This document shows positions 8,613 to 17,173 of a stretch of 64,000 nt of DNA, piece by piece (the stretch's first letter is position 1; every line of letters starts with the position of its first letter). The notes beneath the pieces were generated by a model. It did not search any database, was not told the DNA's origin, and saw nothing but the letters and a program-made list of their open reading frames with translations. This DNA is from Corynebacterium sanguinis (lineage in GTDB: Bacteria; Actinomycetota; Actinomycetes; Mycobacteriales; Mycobacteriaceae), in NCBI RefSeq assembly GCF_007641235.1, contig NZ_CP038157.1, forward strand, positions 1,302,001-1,366,000. The letters run 5' to 3'. The translations under genes were made by a program, and so were the position numbers.

Positions 8613-9086
8613 ATGCGTATTTATCTTGGAGCAGACCACGCCGGTTTCGAGCGCAAGAACCAGATCAAGGAGCACCTCGAGGCCGCGGGCCACGAGGTAA
8701 TCGACTGCGGCGCGCACGTCTACGACGCCGCCGACGACTATCCCGCGTTCTGCATCGCCGCCGCCGAGCGCACGGTCGCGGACCCGGGTTCGCTGGGCAT
8801 CGTGCTCGGCGGCTCCGGCAACGGCGAGCAGATCGCCGCGAACAAGGTCAAGGGCGCGCGCTGCGCCCTGGCGTGGTCCACGGAGACCGCGCGCCTGGCT
8901 CGCGAGCACAACAACGCCCAGCTCATCGGCATCGGCGGGCGCATGCACACCGAGGAGGAGGCGCTCGCGATTGTCGACGCCTTCATCGGCCAGGAGTGGT
9001 CGAACGAACAGCGACACCAGCGCCGCATTGACATCCTCGCCGAGTACGAGGACACCGGCGTCGCCCCGGCCCTGCCGCAGGAGTAG
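8613..9086 (+). CDS. rpiB: Ribose-5-phosphate isomerase B
   Basis: 157 aa. It interconverts ribose 5-phosphate and ribulose 5-phosphate in the pentose phosphate pathway. It carries GADHAGFERK at the N-terminus, GGSGNGEQIAANK and HNNAQLIGIGGRMHT. This is the actinobacterial form, where Glu in GNGEQ replaces the catalytic Cys of enteric RpiB. The start at 8613 is where RpiB homology begins; the longer frame from 8520 is the SDR remnant read in another frame. TAAGGT at 8600-8605 lies 7 nt upstream, and AGGTAGG could also serve as a ribosome binding site. Confidence 0.93.
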   Translation: MRIYLGADHAGFERKNQIKEHLEAAGHEVIDCGAHVYDAADDYPAFCIAAAERTVADPGSLGIVLGGSGNGEQIAANKVKGARCALAWSTETARLAREHNNAQLIGIGGRMHTEEEALAIVDAFIGQEWSNEQRHQRRIDILAEYEDTGVAPALPQE

Positions 9087-9089
9087 GCC

Positions 9090-10223
9090 CTACCAGCCCG
9101 CGAAGATCCGCTCGAGGCGCTGCGGGCCCTCAACCGGGCTCAGCCCCAGCCACGCCCCGGAGGTTCGAGTGCGCGGAGAGGTGAGGCTCAGCGCCCGGGC
9201 GGAGGCGACCTCGGTGCCGTCGGGCAGGACGAAGAACCTGTCCGTCGCGCGGCGGTAAAACGCCTCCGCGTCCGCCAGCGCCCACGGGGAGGCGAGCGTG
9301 ACGCGCAGCCGCTCGCCCGCGGGGCGGCCCGTGTGCACCCGGGGATCCGCGCGGAACAGCGCGGGGCGCGCCGGGGCGTAGACGCGGGCGTCGACACGCA
9401 GCCAGGAGGAAATCACCACCTCAAGCGCGCCGGGGTCGGCAAAATCGGGGACCACCACCGCCACGTCCGCGGTGCCGAAGACGACACCCGCCGGCCGGGC
9501 GATGGGGTGGGTGATGCGCCCGGCGAGGGCGAGTGTCTCCGCGTTTTTCACCCGCACCTCCTCATCTTCGTCGCAGTGCCGGGCGCCGAAATCGGCCTCG
9601 GGGTGGTGCGCGAGCGCGCCTGGCTCGTGCACGAACTCGGCGCCAGCGTTCCAGGCGCGCCAGCCGAACTCCCAGTCCTCGCCGCCGTAGCCGACAAATC
9701 CCGCGTCAAACCCGCCGATGTGGTGGAAGAAGTTCGCCGAGCAGGTCAGCACGGCCGAGATGATGTAGCGCCAGCTCGTGGAGTCGGCCCGCGCCAGGTC
9801 GTCGGTATCAGCCCAGGCCTGGGTCAGCCAGCCCGGTTCGGCGAGATCTGGGCCGGTCAGCCGCGTGCCCACGACCACTGCCCGGCGGTTGCGCTGCACG
9901 TGGGCCACCGCTGCGGTGAGGTAACCGGGCTGGGGAATGGTGTCGCCGTCGAGAAACGCGTAGACCTCGCCGGTTGCCACGGACGCGCCCAGGTTGCGCG
10001 CGGCGGCGGCGCGGAAGCCCAGGTCGTCCTGGCGCAAGGTGATGACGTCGGTCAGGGCGTCGACAAGCGAGGGCTCCTGCTCGGGCGGGGTTGGCGAGCC
10101 GTCGTCGGCGACGATGATCTCCACCCGCGCCGGGTAGTCCTGCGCGCGAAGAGCTGCGAGCACGGCGCGCAGGCCAGCTGGGTTGTCGTAGTAGGGGATG
10201 ATGACGCTTACGTCAGGCCACAT
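9090..10223 (-). CDS. Family 2 (GT-A) glycosyltransferase
   Basis: 377 aa from the ATG at 10223 (MWPDVSVIIPYYDN); an ATG 21 nt upstream would add seven residues. The nucleotide-sugar fold is clear: VIIPYYDN, DDGS, AAARNLG, FLDGDT as the DxD metal motif, then GGFDAGFVGYGGEDWEF, the acceptor/galactosyltransferase-type C-terminal motif. A further 130 residues have no motif I recognise. No signal peptide or membrane helix is seen, so it acts on the cytoplasmic face. It overlaps the preceding glycosyltransferase gene by 16 nt and is the last gene of a three-gene operon. Sugar and acceptor are unknown. Confidence 0.85.
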   Translation of the reverse strand: MWPDVSVIIPYYDNPAGLRAVLAALRAQDYPARVEIIVADDGSPTPPEQEPSLVDALTDVITLRQDDLGFRAAAARNLGASVATGEVYAFLDGDTIPQPGYLTAAVAHVQRNRRAVVVGTRLTGPDLAEPGWLTQAWADTDDLARADSTSWRYIISAVLTCSANFFHHIGGFDAGFVGYGGEDWEFGWRAWNAGAEFVHEPGALAHHPEADFGARHCDEDEEVRVKNAETLALAGRITHPIARPAGVVFGTADVAVVVPDFADPGALEVVISSWLRVDARVYAPARPALFRADPRVHTGRPAGERLRVTLASPWALADAEAFYRRATDRFFVLPDGTEVASARALSLTSPRTRTSGAWLGLSPVEGPQRLERIFAGW

Positions 10224-11119
10224 GCCGCCCACTGCCTTTCCCATACCAAGGCGACGTCGCCCCAGTCGTAGCTCGGTGGATCCATCACGCGCGGGGTGAA
10301 CCGCTCCACCGCCTCGCGCCACGCGCCGTCGCGCACCAAAGTGATGCGCCCGGGCAGCCAGGCGTCGATCTCGCGCGTGTAGGGTGAGTCGCTGGCCAGC
10401 ACGTTGCGGCCCGCGCCCAGCCAGGTCATGAGAGACCCGGAGGCGGAGAAGTGCCGGTGCGCGCACACGGGCACCGCAACCCGGCCCATCTCGGCGGCGA
10501 GCTCGTCCGCGCTGAGCCAGCCCGTGATCTCCACGTGGGGATAGGCCGTGCGCAAGCCACGCGCCCACTGCTCGTGGCCCTGCGACACCGCCCCGAGGAA
10601 GCGCAGGTGGTAATCGGTGCCCGCGAGGGCGGCGATGAGGTCCTCGTGGCCCTTGCCGGGGTAGAGGAAACCGAGGATGCCCACGGTGTTCGGGACGGGG
10701 TCGAAGTGGGAGGCAACCTGCGGGATGGGCAGGCGGATCACCGCGGGGGCATGCTCGAAAAACTGCGCCTCGTGCTGGGAGTTGACCACGCTGACCGTGG
10801 CGGCGTCGCGCAGGCGCCGGTACGCCTCGGCGCGGCGGGAGAAACGCTCCGCGCCCTCCTCGGGCTGCGGGATGTCGTGGAAGGACACCGACAGGGCGCG
10901 CTCGCCCACGCGGCCCAGCAGCGCCTCGACCGCCGCGAGCGGCTGGGTGCCGAAGAGGTGGTCGGTGAAGGTGACGTGGATGGGGGCGTCGGGAAGAGGG
11001 GCGCAGTCAAACGTGTTCTCGCGGATGATGTCTCGCTCGTCGACGCCGAGCGCGGCGGCGAGCTGCAGCGCGTAGGCGGTAACGCCGTGACCATCCGGTC
11101 CGACGATGAGGTGCTTCAT
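10208..11119 (-). CDS. Glycosyltransferase-like protein (GT-B, family 4 type), middle gene of glycan operon
   Basis: 303 aa. The N-terminus (MKHLIVGPDGHGVTAYA) matches the start of GT-B enzymes. The C-terminal half has GFLYPGKGHEDLIAAL, the donor-domain entry, then ITGWLSADELAAEM and SGSLMTWLGAGRNVLASD, which is a poorly conserved form of the usual family 4 EGFG block. The EX7E catalytic motif is therefore not clear and the call rests on fold-like features. Its ATG overlaps the stop of the WcbI-type gene (ATGA), and its end overlaps the next glycosyltransferase, pointing to translational coupling. Confidence 0.7.
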   Translation of the reverse strand: MKHLIVGPDGHGVTAYALQLAAALGVDERDIIRENTFDCAPLPDAPIHVTFTDHLFGTQPLAAVEALLGRVGERALSVSFHDIPQPEEGAERFSRRAEAYRRLRDAATVSVVNSQHEAQFFEHAPAVIRLPIPQVASHFDPVPNTVGILGFLYPGKGHEDLIAALAGTDYHLRFLGAVSQGHEQWARGLRTAYPHVEITGWLSADELAAEMGRVAVPVCAHRHFSASGSLMTWLGAGRNVLASDSPYTREIDAWLPGRITLVRDGAWREAVERFTPRVMDPPSYDWGDVALVWERQWAACGLT

Positions 11120-11961
11120 GCTAGCCCCAGGTTGCTGATCCGCTGCGCGTGGCGCGTCATCCCGTGGGCGACGAGCGCCGGGCGGGCGCGGTAGAACTCC
11201 AGCTGCTGCGCTGCGATCTCTGAATCGTCGATGACCTCGCCGCCGCGCCGGGTCCACTGCGCGCGGCCGGTGACGCTCACGCCCAGGGCTGTGGCCGCCT
11301 CGGGTGCGACGGGCGCGTCGAGCTCGCCGAGCATTTCGTAGTCGGGGGCGTTAATACCGCCGCTGATGCCGAGTGCGGCGAGGATGCGCTCGGCGAGGGA
11401 GACGAGCGTGGCGTTGCTCGGGTGGTTGACGGTGTGCCACACCGGGGTCGTCTCCAAATAGTCCGAGATCACCACCGAGCCGTGGCGCTGCTCGCGCGAG
11501 CGGATCTCCGCAATCGACATCGCGGCCGCGCGGCGCAGCGCCGGCGGCGGGGGAGAGGCGTCCACGGGGCTGTCCAGCCCGCGCGCGGCGGCGGCGAGGA
11601 TGCGCAGGTCGTGATAAGGCACCACCGGCGGGTTCAGCGAGGGGTGGTCGGGGTCGCGGATAATCGCCTGGTAGGGCATGAGGGCGTCGAAACGCAGCAC
11701 GGGCACCACCACGTGGCGAGCGCGCGCGGGAAGCTGGCGGACAAGCTCGGACGTGCCGACGGGGAGGCCGCGGTAGTTGTCCCGGATCGGCTGGGTGACA
11801 AGGACGTCGGTACGCGCGATGAGATCGCCGAACCACCCCATGTCGTTGGCTTCGAGCTCGTGCACGGGTGCGATGCGCTCGGAGTCGAACTTTCCGCAGC
11901 TCATGAGCAGCTTGCGGGTCGATTCCGCTTGGCAGTTTCCGACGACGGTGAGGGTGGGCAT
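11116..11961 (-). CDS. WcbI-type polysaccharide biosynthesis protein (putative acyl/acetyltransferase)
   Basis: 281 aa from ATG at 11961. It opens with LTVVGNCQAES, the GNCQ signature of the WcbI family of capsule-associated proteins, and has NHPSNATLVSLAERIL in the C-terminal half. The Burkholderia WcbI protein binds coenzyme A and is thought to acetylate capsular polysaccharide; the same is inferred here. It is the first gene of a minus-strand operon with two glycosyltransferases. TATCTT on the minus strand ends 7 nt before the ATG, so the transcript is probably leaderless. Confidence 0.75.
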   Translation of the reverse strand: MPTLTVVGNCQAESTRKLLMSCGKFDSERIAPVHELEANDMGWFGDLIARTDVLVTQPIRDNYRGLPVGTSELVRQLPARARHVVVPVLRFDALMPYQAIIRDPDHPSLNPPVVPYHDLRILAAAARGLDSPVDASPPPPALRRAAAMSIAEIRSREQRHGSVVISDYLETTPVWHTVNHPSNATLVSLAERILAALGISGGINAPDYEMLGELDAPVAPEAATALGVSVTGRAQWTRRGGEVIDDSEIAAQQLEFYRARPALVAHGMTRHAQRISNLGLA

Positions 11962-11968
11962 GGCCCCT

Positions 11969-12043
11969 AAGATACCAACCGCGGGGCGGGTGAAATTTTT
12001 AGCTGGACGCATCCGAGCGTTTAGATGCACGGTTGTTTATATT
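11969..12043. promoter_or_regulatory. Divergent promoters of the two glycan operons
   Basis: TATCTT (11974-11969, minus strand) lies 7 nt before the WcbI-type ATG. TATATT (12038-12043, plus strand) lies 6 nt before the GTG of the first plus-strand glycosyltransferase. Both would give leaderless mRNAs from the 88-nt shared region, which is distinctly AT-richer than its neighbours. Confidence 0.5.
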
Positions 12044-12049
12044 GATGGA

Positions 12050-13057
12050 GTGAGCAAGCACGTACGCACCGTGCGGGTTTTGTCCATTCCCGCCCAACAT
12101 CCCTACACGCAGGCAATTCGCCCTGCCGGTGTTGAGTACTTGCCTGATCCGGACATCGACGGCAACTGGTGGCCGCACCCGGCGCTCGAGGCCGAGTTTT
12201 GGCGCACCCCGCCCGCCGCGGACCTGGTGCACATCCACTTCGGCTTTGAGCACCGCTCGCCCGAGCAGATTGAGCAGTTGGTTGAGACGCTGCCCATCCC
12301 GCTCGTCGTCACGGCCCACGACATCGACAACCCGCACCTTGCGGACCAAACCGAGCACCACCAGCGGCTGCGCACCCTCGTCGGTGCGGCGAGCGCGGTG
12401 ATCACGCTCACCGAGTGCGCGGCGCGCACGCTTGACGACGCCTTCCGCGCGCGCAACGTCACCGTCGCGCCCCACCCCGCCATTGTGGCCGAGCCACCCA
12501 CAGTGCGCCGTGAACCTGTTGTTGGCGTGTTTCTCAAGTCCCTGCGCTCCAACGTCGTGCGCGACCCGCAGTTTTACCTGGATCTGAGCCGCGACGTTGC
12601 GCTGCGCGTGTTTGTCCACGACGAGCCCGCCACCGCGCAGCTGCGCGCGGAGCTGGCGGGCAAGGTCGATCTGGTGGTGCACGGGCCTTTCGATGACGCG
12701 GCGCTGCACCGCGAGGTAGCGGCGTTGACCGCCTGCGTGCTGCCGTACACCCGCGGCACGCATTCCGGCTGGTTGGAGATGTGCCGCGATGTCGGCACGG
12801 GCGTGGTCGTGCCCGATACGGGCTGCTACGCCGACCAGGTGGACCGGACCGAGGCGGTGGAGGTCTACCGCAGCGCGGACGGGGCCAGCGCGGCTCAGGC
12901 AGCCACCCGCCTCCTCGCCCGTGGCACTGTGCCGTATTTGGGCGATAGGGTGGATCAATTGCGCCGGGTGCGCGCCACGCACGCCGAGATATACCGAAGC
13001 GTTCTGGATAGTGTTAACACCACGAAAAGTGCAGGAGAGGAGGTGCAGCGCCGATGA
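12050..13057 (+). CDS. Putative glycosyltransferase (GT-B-like)
   Basis: 335 aa from GTG at 12050. The N-terminal half has a Rossmann-type layout with DLVHIHFGFEHR and PLVVTAHDID, seen in family 4 enzymes before the hinge. The C-terminal half (PVVGVFLKSLRSN; VVHGPFDDAALHREVAAL; CVLPYTRGTHSGWLEMCRDVG) keeps only a degenerate donor site. It is the first of three plus-strand genes joined by 4-nt overlaps. The start is picked from the TATATT box 6 nt upstream and the lack of family sequence before it; earlier in-frame starts would overlap the divergent WcbI-type gene. Confidence 0.68.
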   Translation: MSKHVRTVRVLSIPAQHPYTQAIRPAGVEYLPDPDIDGNWWPHPALEAEFWRTPPAADLVHIHFGFEHRSPEQIEQLVETLPIPLVVTAHDIDNPHLADQTEHHQRLRTLVGAASAVITLTECAARTLDDAFRARNVTVAPHPAIVAEPPTVRREPVVGVFLKSLRSNVVRDPQFYLDLSRDVALRVFVHDEPATAQLRAELAGKVDLVVHGPFDDAALHREVAALTACVLPYTRGTHSGWLEMCRDVGTGVVVPDTGCYADQVDRTEAVEVYRSADGASAAQAATRLLARGTVPYLGDRVDQLRRVRATHAEIYRSVLDSVNTTKSAGEEVQRR

Positions 13058-14157
13058 CGATCGTGATGCCGAGTGAAGCGACGGTGAGCCGCGCGCCGGG
13101 GTTGAAGATCGCGTTCGTCGCGCCCGCGCGATACCCCATCCGCGAGCCCTACGCGGGTGGGCTCGAGGCATTTTGCCACACGATGGTCAAGGCGCTGCGC
13201 ATGGAGGGCCACGAGGTCCACTTCTTCGCCGCGCGCGGCTCCGACGGCAACTGCCCCGAGTTCGAGCTGCCCGGCGTGGACTGGGGCGCGAGCCCGGAGC
13301 TGGCGACGGATACGGGCTACCCCGCGGGTGAGCGTGAGCGGGAGGACCGCGCGTTCATCGGGCTGCGCAAGCTGCTGGTGCGGTGCGGTTACGACGTGGT
13401 GCACAACAACTCGCTGAGCCCGTGGATGTTCCCCTCGCCCGCTTCGCCCGAGGCCCTGCCCATGGTGACCACGCTGCACACCCCGGTGCTCGACGAGCTG
13501 CAGGATGTGATCGACCGCGCGGGCGCCGACGCGGGTGAGTTCGCGGCCGTCAGCCACGCGACCGCGAGCAACTGGCGCACGCCCTCGCCGATTACCGTGA
13601 TCCCGAACGGGGTCAACGTCTCCGAGTGGACGCCGGGACCCGGCGGGGCAGCGGCGGTCTGGTTCGGCCGCCTGGTGCCGGAAAAGGGCCCGCATTTAGC
13701 TATCGACGCCTGCCGGTTGCTGGGTCTGCCCCTGCTGCTCGCGGGGCGCAAGGGCGACCACCGCTACTTCCAGGAGGAGATCGCGCCGCGGCTCAACGGC
13801 GATTCCATCCGTTGGCTCGGAGAGCTGTCCCACGCCGGGTTGCGCTCGTTGGTGGGAAGCTGCGCGGTCACCGTGGTCACCCCACGCTGGGAGGAGCCGT
13901 TCGGCCTGGTCGCTTTCGAGTCGATGGCGTGCGGCACGCCCGTCGCCGCGTTCGCCCGCGGTGGGCTCGGTGAGCTGCTTGCCAAGGCGCCCGCGGCACT
14001 GGCGCAGCCGGACGACGTGGTGTCACTGGCCAAGGCGATCCACTCGGCGCTGCACATCAAGCGGCCCACGGTGCGCGAATGGGTGGTGGACAACCACTCC
14101 CTGATCCAAACGGCGCGCCGCTACACGGATCTCTACCGGGAGGTGATGGTGAAGTGA
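13054..14157 (+). CDS. Family 4 (GT-B) glycosyltransferase
   Basis: 367 aa. A clear GT4 enzyme: AYAGGLEAFCHTMVKAL at the start, VVHNNSLSPW, TLHTPVLDEL, VIPNGVNVSEW, AVWFGRLVPEKGPHLAI, then EEPFGLVAFESMACGTPV carrying the EX7E donor-binding pair. It is a retaining transferase that uses nucleotide sugars at the membrane or in the cytoplasm. It starts inside the stop of the previous gene (ATGA), and its own TGA overlaps the GTG of the next. The spacing indicates a strictly coupled three-gene unit for a glycan or glycolipid. Confidence 0.9.
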   Translation: MTIVMPSEATVSRAPGLKIAFVAPARYPIREPYAGGLEAFCHTMVKALRMEGHEVHFFAARGSDGNCPEFELPGVDWGASPELATDTGYPAGEREREDRAFIGLRKLLVRCGYDVVHNNSLSPWMFPSPASPEALPMVTTLHTPVLDELQDVIDRAGADAGEFAAVSHATASNWRTPSPITVIPNGVNVSEWTPGPGGAAAVWFGRLVPEKGPHLAIDACRLLGLPLLLAGRKGDHRYFQEEIAPRLNGDSIRWLGELSHAGLRSLVGSCAVTVVTPRWEEPFGLVAFESMACGTPVAAFARGGLGELLAKAPAALAQPDDVVSLAKAIHSALHIKRPTVREWVVDNHSLIQTARRYTDLYREVMVK

Positions 14158-15911
14158 TCGGGATCTACGCCCACCACCACGGCTCCGGTCACCTGCAGCG
14201 CTGCAGGGAGATCCAGAAACAGTTGGCGCTGCTCGGCGAACGCGCGGTGATCCTGTCCACCGCCGACAGCGCCGACGTCGTGCTTGCCGACGACGCAATG
14301 GACAACCGCAAGCGCCCCCACGGCCGTGCGATGACGGCCGGAGGGACGCTGCACTACGCGCCGTACGGCAACCGCGACCTGCAAAGCCGCATGGCGCAGA
14401 TCGCGCAGTGGATCGCGGACAACAACCCCAAGGCCTTCTACGTGGACGTCTCCGTCGAGGTCGGGGCGCTCGTGCGGCTTCTGGGCGTTCCCGTGATCAC
14501 CCTGGCCATGCCCGGGCTTCGCGACGACGCCCCGCACCAGATCGCCTATACCCAAGCCGACGCGATCATCGCGGCGTGGCCGTCGTGGGTGGAGCTGCCG
14601 GATCATTTACACGCCCACGCAAGTCGCGTGCACGCCGTCGGCGGGATCTCGCGGCTGCACATGCGCGAGCAAGTGCACCGCGACTCCACCCACGTGGTGG
14701 TCATGGCGGGCAAGGGCGGCGCGACGTGGGAGCCTAGTGATTGGGCGGGCGTGGAGGCGGCGTGCGAGGGATACCGCTTCACCTATCTGGAGGGCGACAA
14801 CCGCGTCGACGACCCCACGGAGATCCTCAGCGCCGCCGGCGTCGTGGTCAGCGCCGGGGGCCAGAACTCGATTGCGGACCTCGCGGTGACGCACACTCCG
14901 GCGATTTTGCTGCCCCAACCGCGACCGTTTATCGAGCAGAAGCTCAACGCCCGCCAGGTCCAGCGCGCCGGGCTAGCCCTCGTCGCCGAAACCTTCCCCG
15001 CCCCCGATACGTGGCCGGAGCTGCTGCGCCGCGCCGCCGCGCTTAAGCCCGACTGGTCGCGCTGGGAGACCGAGGGCGCGGCGCGCCGGGCGGCAGAGGT
15101 GATCGCGCGGGTGGCCGGGCAAGCGTCGCAACGCATCGCGATTGTCTCGCTTGCCGACGCCAACCGCGCCGCGCACCTGACCCACCAGGTCAACCTCACC
15201 CCCGAGGGCACCGAGCACATTACCGTCGCGCTCGCCGACGCGCACGCGTTGCGCAAGGCGGTGCCGAAGTCAACGGTGGTTGCCGGGCAGCGCAACCTCG
15301 CCGCCGCGCGCAACTTGGCCGCCCGCACCGCGATCGAGCGCGGCGCGGAGATCCTGATCTTCCTTGACGCGGACTGCGTCGCCTCCGGGGATCTGGTGGG
15401 CGGCTACGTCGAGGCGCTTGCCACCCACCCGGGCGCGGTGGTGGCTGGCCCGGTGACGTATATGGCGCCCGGCGAGCTGCGCACCATCAACCCCGACCCG
15501 CACCCGGCGAGGCCGAACCCCGCGCCGGGGGAGGTGGTCAAGGCCAGCGACTACAACCTGTTTTGGTCGCTGTCGTTCGCTCTGCGCGCCGAGACGTGGC
15601 AGCGCATCGAGGAAACGTTCGGCGGGTTCGACCCGGGCTTCTCCGGCTACGGCGGGGAGGACACGGATTTCGCCCGCAACTTAGAGCGCAGCGGCATCGA
15701 GCTGTACTGGGGCGGCGGCGCCCACGCCTACCACCAGCACCACCCGGTGTCCTCGCCGCCGTGGGAGCACCTCGACGACATCCTGGCCAACGCCGCTTAC
15801 TTCCACTCCAAGTGGGGCGAGTTCCCGATGCAGGGCTGGCTGGATCAGTTCGCGGCCGAAGGTGCCATCGAGCTTGTCGACGGCACCTGGCAGCGCACCG
15901 CCACCCCCTAG
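14154..15911 (+). CDS. Two-domain glycosyltransferase: GT28-like GT-B fused to family 2 GT-A
   Basis: 585 aa from GTG at 14154, overlapping the previous stop as GTGA. Residues 1-325 resemble MurG/GT28 enzymes: YAHHHGSGHLQRC at the start and a donor site SAGGQNSIADLAVTHTPAI with LPQPRPFIEQKLNARQ. Residues about 330-585 are a family 2 transferase: RNLAAARNLAARTA, FLDADC as the metal motif, then FGGFDPGFSGYGGEDTDF and HAYHQHHPV. The GYGGED block is shared with the gene at 9090-10223. One polypeptide could add two sugars in sequence. The C-terminus overlaps the convergent cytochrome gene by 4 nt. Confidence 0.85.
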   Translation: MIGIYAHHHGSGHLQRCREIQKQLALLGERAVILSTADSADVVLADDAMDNRKRPHGRAMTAGGTLHYAPYGNRDLQSRMAQIAQWIADNNPKAFYVDVSVEVGALVRLLGVPVITLAMPGLRDDAPHQIAYTQADAIIAAWPSWVELPDHLHAHASRVHAVGGISRLHMREQVHRDSTHVVVMAGKGGATWEPSDWAGVEAACEGYRFTYLEGDNRVDDPTEILSAAGVVVSAGGQNSIADLAVTHTPAILLPQPRPFIEQKLNARQVQRAGLALVAETFPAPDTWPELLRRAAALKPDWSRWETEGAARRAAEVIARVAGQASQRIAIVSLADANRAAHLTHQVNLTPEGTEHITVALADAHALRKAVPKSTVVAGQRNLAAARNLAARTAIERGAEILIFLDADCVASGDLVGGYVEALATHPGAVVAGPVTYMAPGELRTINPDPHPARPNPAPGEVVKASDYNLFWSLSFALRAETWQRIEETFGGFDPGFSGYGGEDTDFARNLERSGIELYWGGGAHAYHQHHPVSSPPWEHLDDILANAAYFHSKWGEFPMQGWLDQFAAEGAIELVDGTWQRTATP

Positions 15912-17167
15912 CGCTGCGAGACGGTTCCCGTCAGCCGGGCAGCCGGCGCGACCACCAGCGGGCGCGCGGCGAACCACGCCGCCGCGATAACAACCAACGC
16001 CCCGAGGAAGACCAGGGTGCCGGTCCAGTCGGTGGCGTAGGTGGCCGGGTCGACGTCGCCACGCGCGGCGAACATCGCGTTCAGGTTGCGGCGCATGCCG
16101 GTCAGGAACACAAGCCCCACGTGGGTGATGATGAACACCACGAAGAAAATCATGGTGGGGAAGTGGATCGAGCGCGCTGCCTTCATCGACACCAGCGACC
16201 AACCCTTCGGCCACCACGGGCTCATCCGCGCGCCCGAGACAATCGCCAGGGGCGCGGCGATGAACACGACCGCGAAGTAGGTCAGCTCCTGGAGGGCGTT
16301 GTAATGCACCCAGCCGTTTTCCTCGGGCCAGTTCAGGGTGAGGTACTGCAGGCCCGCCGAGAGCGCATTGGGGAAGGTGTCCCAGCTCGTGGGCACGATC
16401 CGCGCCCACTGGCCGGTGGAGAAGAGCAGTACGTAAAACACTGCGCCGAGGGCCACCCAGGCGATGTCGAGCGCCAGGTGGAGCCACAGCGTCAGCGAAA
16501 TCTTGGCCCGCGGGTTGTTCTTCGGAGCCCAGTAGGCTTCGGGTTTGCGCTCGCTGCGCACGGACAGTCCCGTCTTGATGATGAGCACCATGAGGAGCAT
16601 GTTGAAAAAGTGGGCCCAGTTCAGCCAGGCGGGGATGCCCACCGGGGTGCCTGCGGGCAGCGGCTGGCGGCCGTCGAAGCGTTGGATGAACTGCCCACCT
16701 GCGTCGGTGCCCGCAATGTAGCGCGCTAGCAGCACGGCAAGCGCGAGGGCGAAACCGAACGCAATCGCGGGGGAAAGCCACCGGGCCCAGTTGCGCGAGG
16801 GTGTGTCCGCGCTCGCGGTGGCCGGTTTCGGCGCCACGGGCTTCACGGGAGCGGGCTGCTGCGTCGCTTCCGCTGCCGGCGCCGGTTCGGAGGCGGGCTC
16901 TGGAGCTGGTTCCGGCTCGCGCAAAGCCGCCGCAGGCAGCGCGATGTAGGTTTCGCTGACCGGCGGGTACGCCTCGCCACCAGTGGTGCGGGGTAAACCG
17001 CGGCGCACCGCGACAGCGCTGAGGCCGTCTGCGGGCTCGGGCTGGGCGGGTGCGGGGGTTTCGGGTGCGGGGGTTTCGGGTACGTCGAGGTCAACGACCG
17101 CACCGGCGGGCGGCCAGGGCTCGCCACCTGCCACCCGGGGGAGGCCACGGCGCAGTGGTGTCTGCAT
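15908..17167 (-). CDS. Membrane cytochrome b561-like protein with duplicated N-terminal motif
   Basis: 419 aa. About 120 N-terminal residues are soluble and rich in Pro, Ala and Glu. They carry the motif RRGLPRxxGGExxPP twice (near residues 6-20 and 55-69). Four to six membrane helices follow, with histidines placed as in b-type cytochromes (NWAHFFNML, LWLHLALD, HFPTMIFF, IITHVGLVF), so it probably binds heme and passes electrons across the membrane. It starts 6 nt after etfA and looks like the last gene of an etfB-etfA-cytochrome operon, so a role in re-oxidising ETF is attractive but unproven. Confidence 0.72.
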   Translation of the reverse strand: MQTPLRRGLPRVAGGEPWPPAGAVVDLDVPETPAPETPAPAQPEPADGLSAVAVRRGLPRTTGGEAYPPVSETYIALPAAALREPEPAPEPASEPAPAAEATQQPAPVKPVAPKPATASADTPSRNWARWLSPAIAFGFALALAVLLARYIAGTDAGGQFIQRFDGRQPLPAGTPVGIPAWLNWAHFFNMLLMVLIIKTGLSVRSERKPEAYWAPKNNPRAKISLTLWLHLALDIAWVALGAVFYVLLFSTGQWARIVPTSWDTFPNALSAGLQYLTLNWPEENGWVHYNALQELTYFAVVFIAAPLAIVSGARMSPWWPKGWSLVSMKAARSIHFPTMIFFVVFIITHVGLVFLTGMRRNLNAMFAARGDVDPATYATDWTGTLVFLGALVVIAAAWFAARPLVVAPAARLTGTVSQR

Positions 17168-17173
17168 CGGTTT

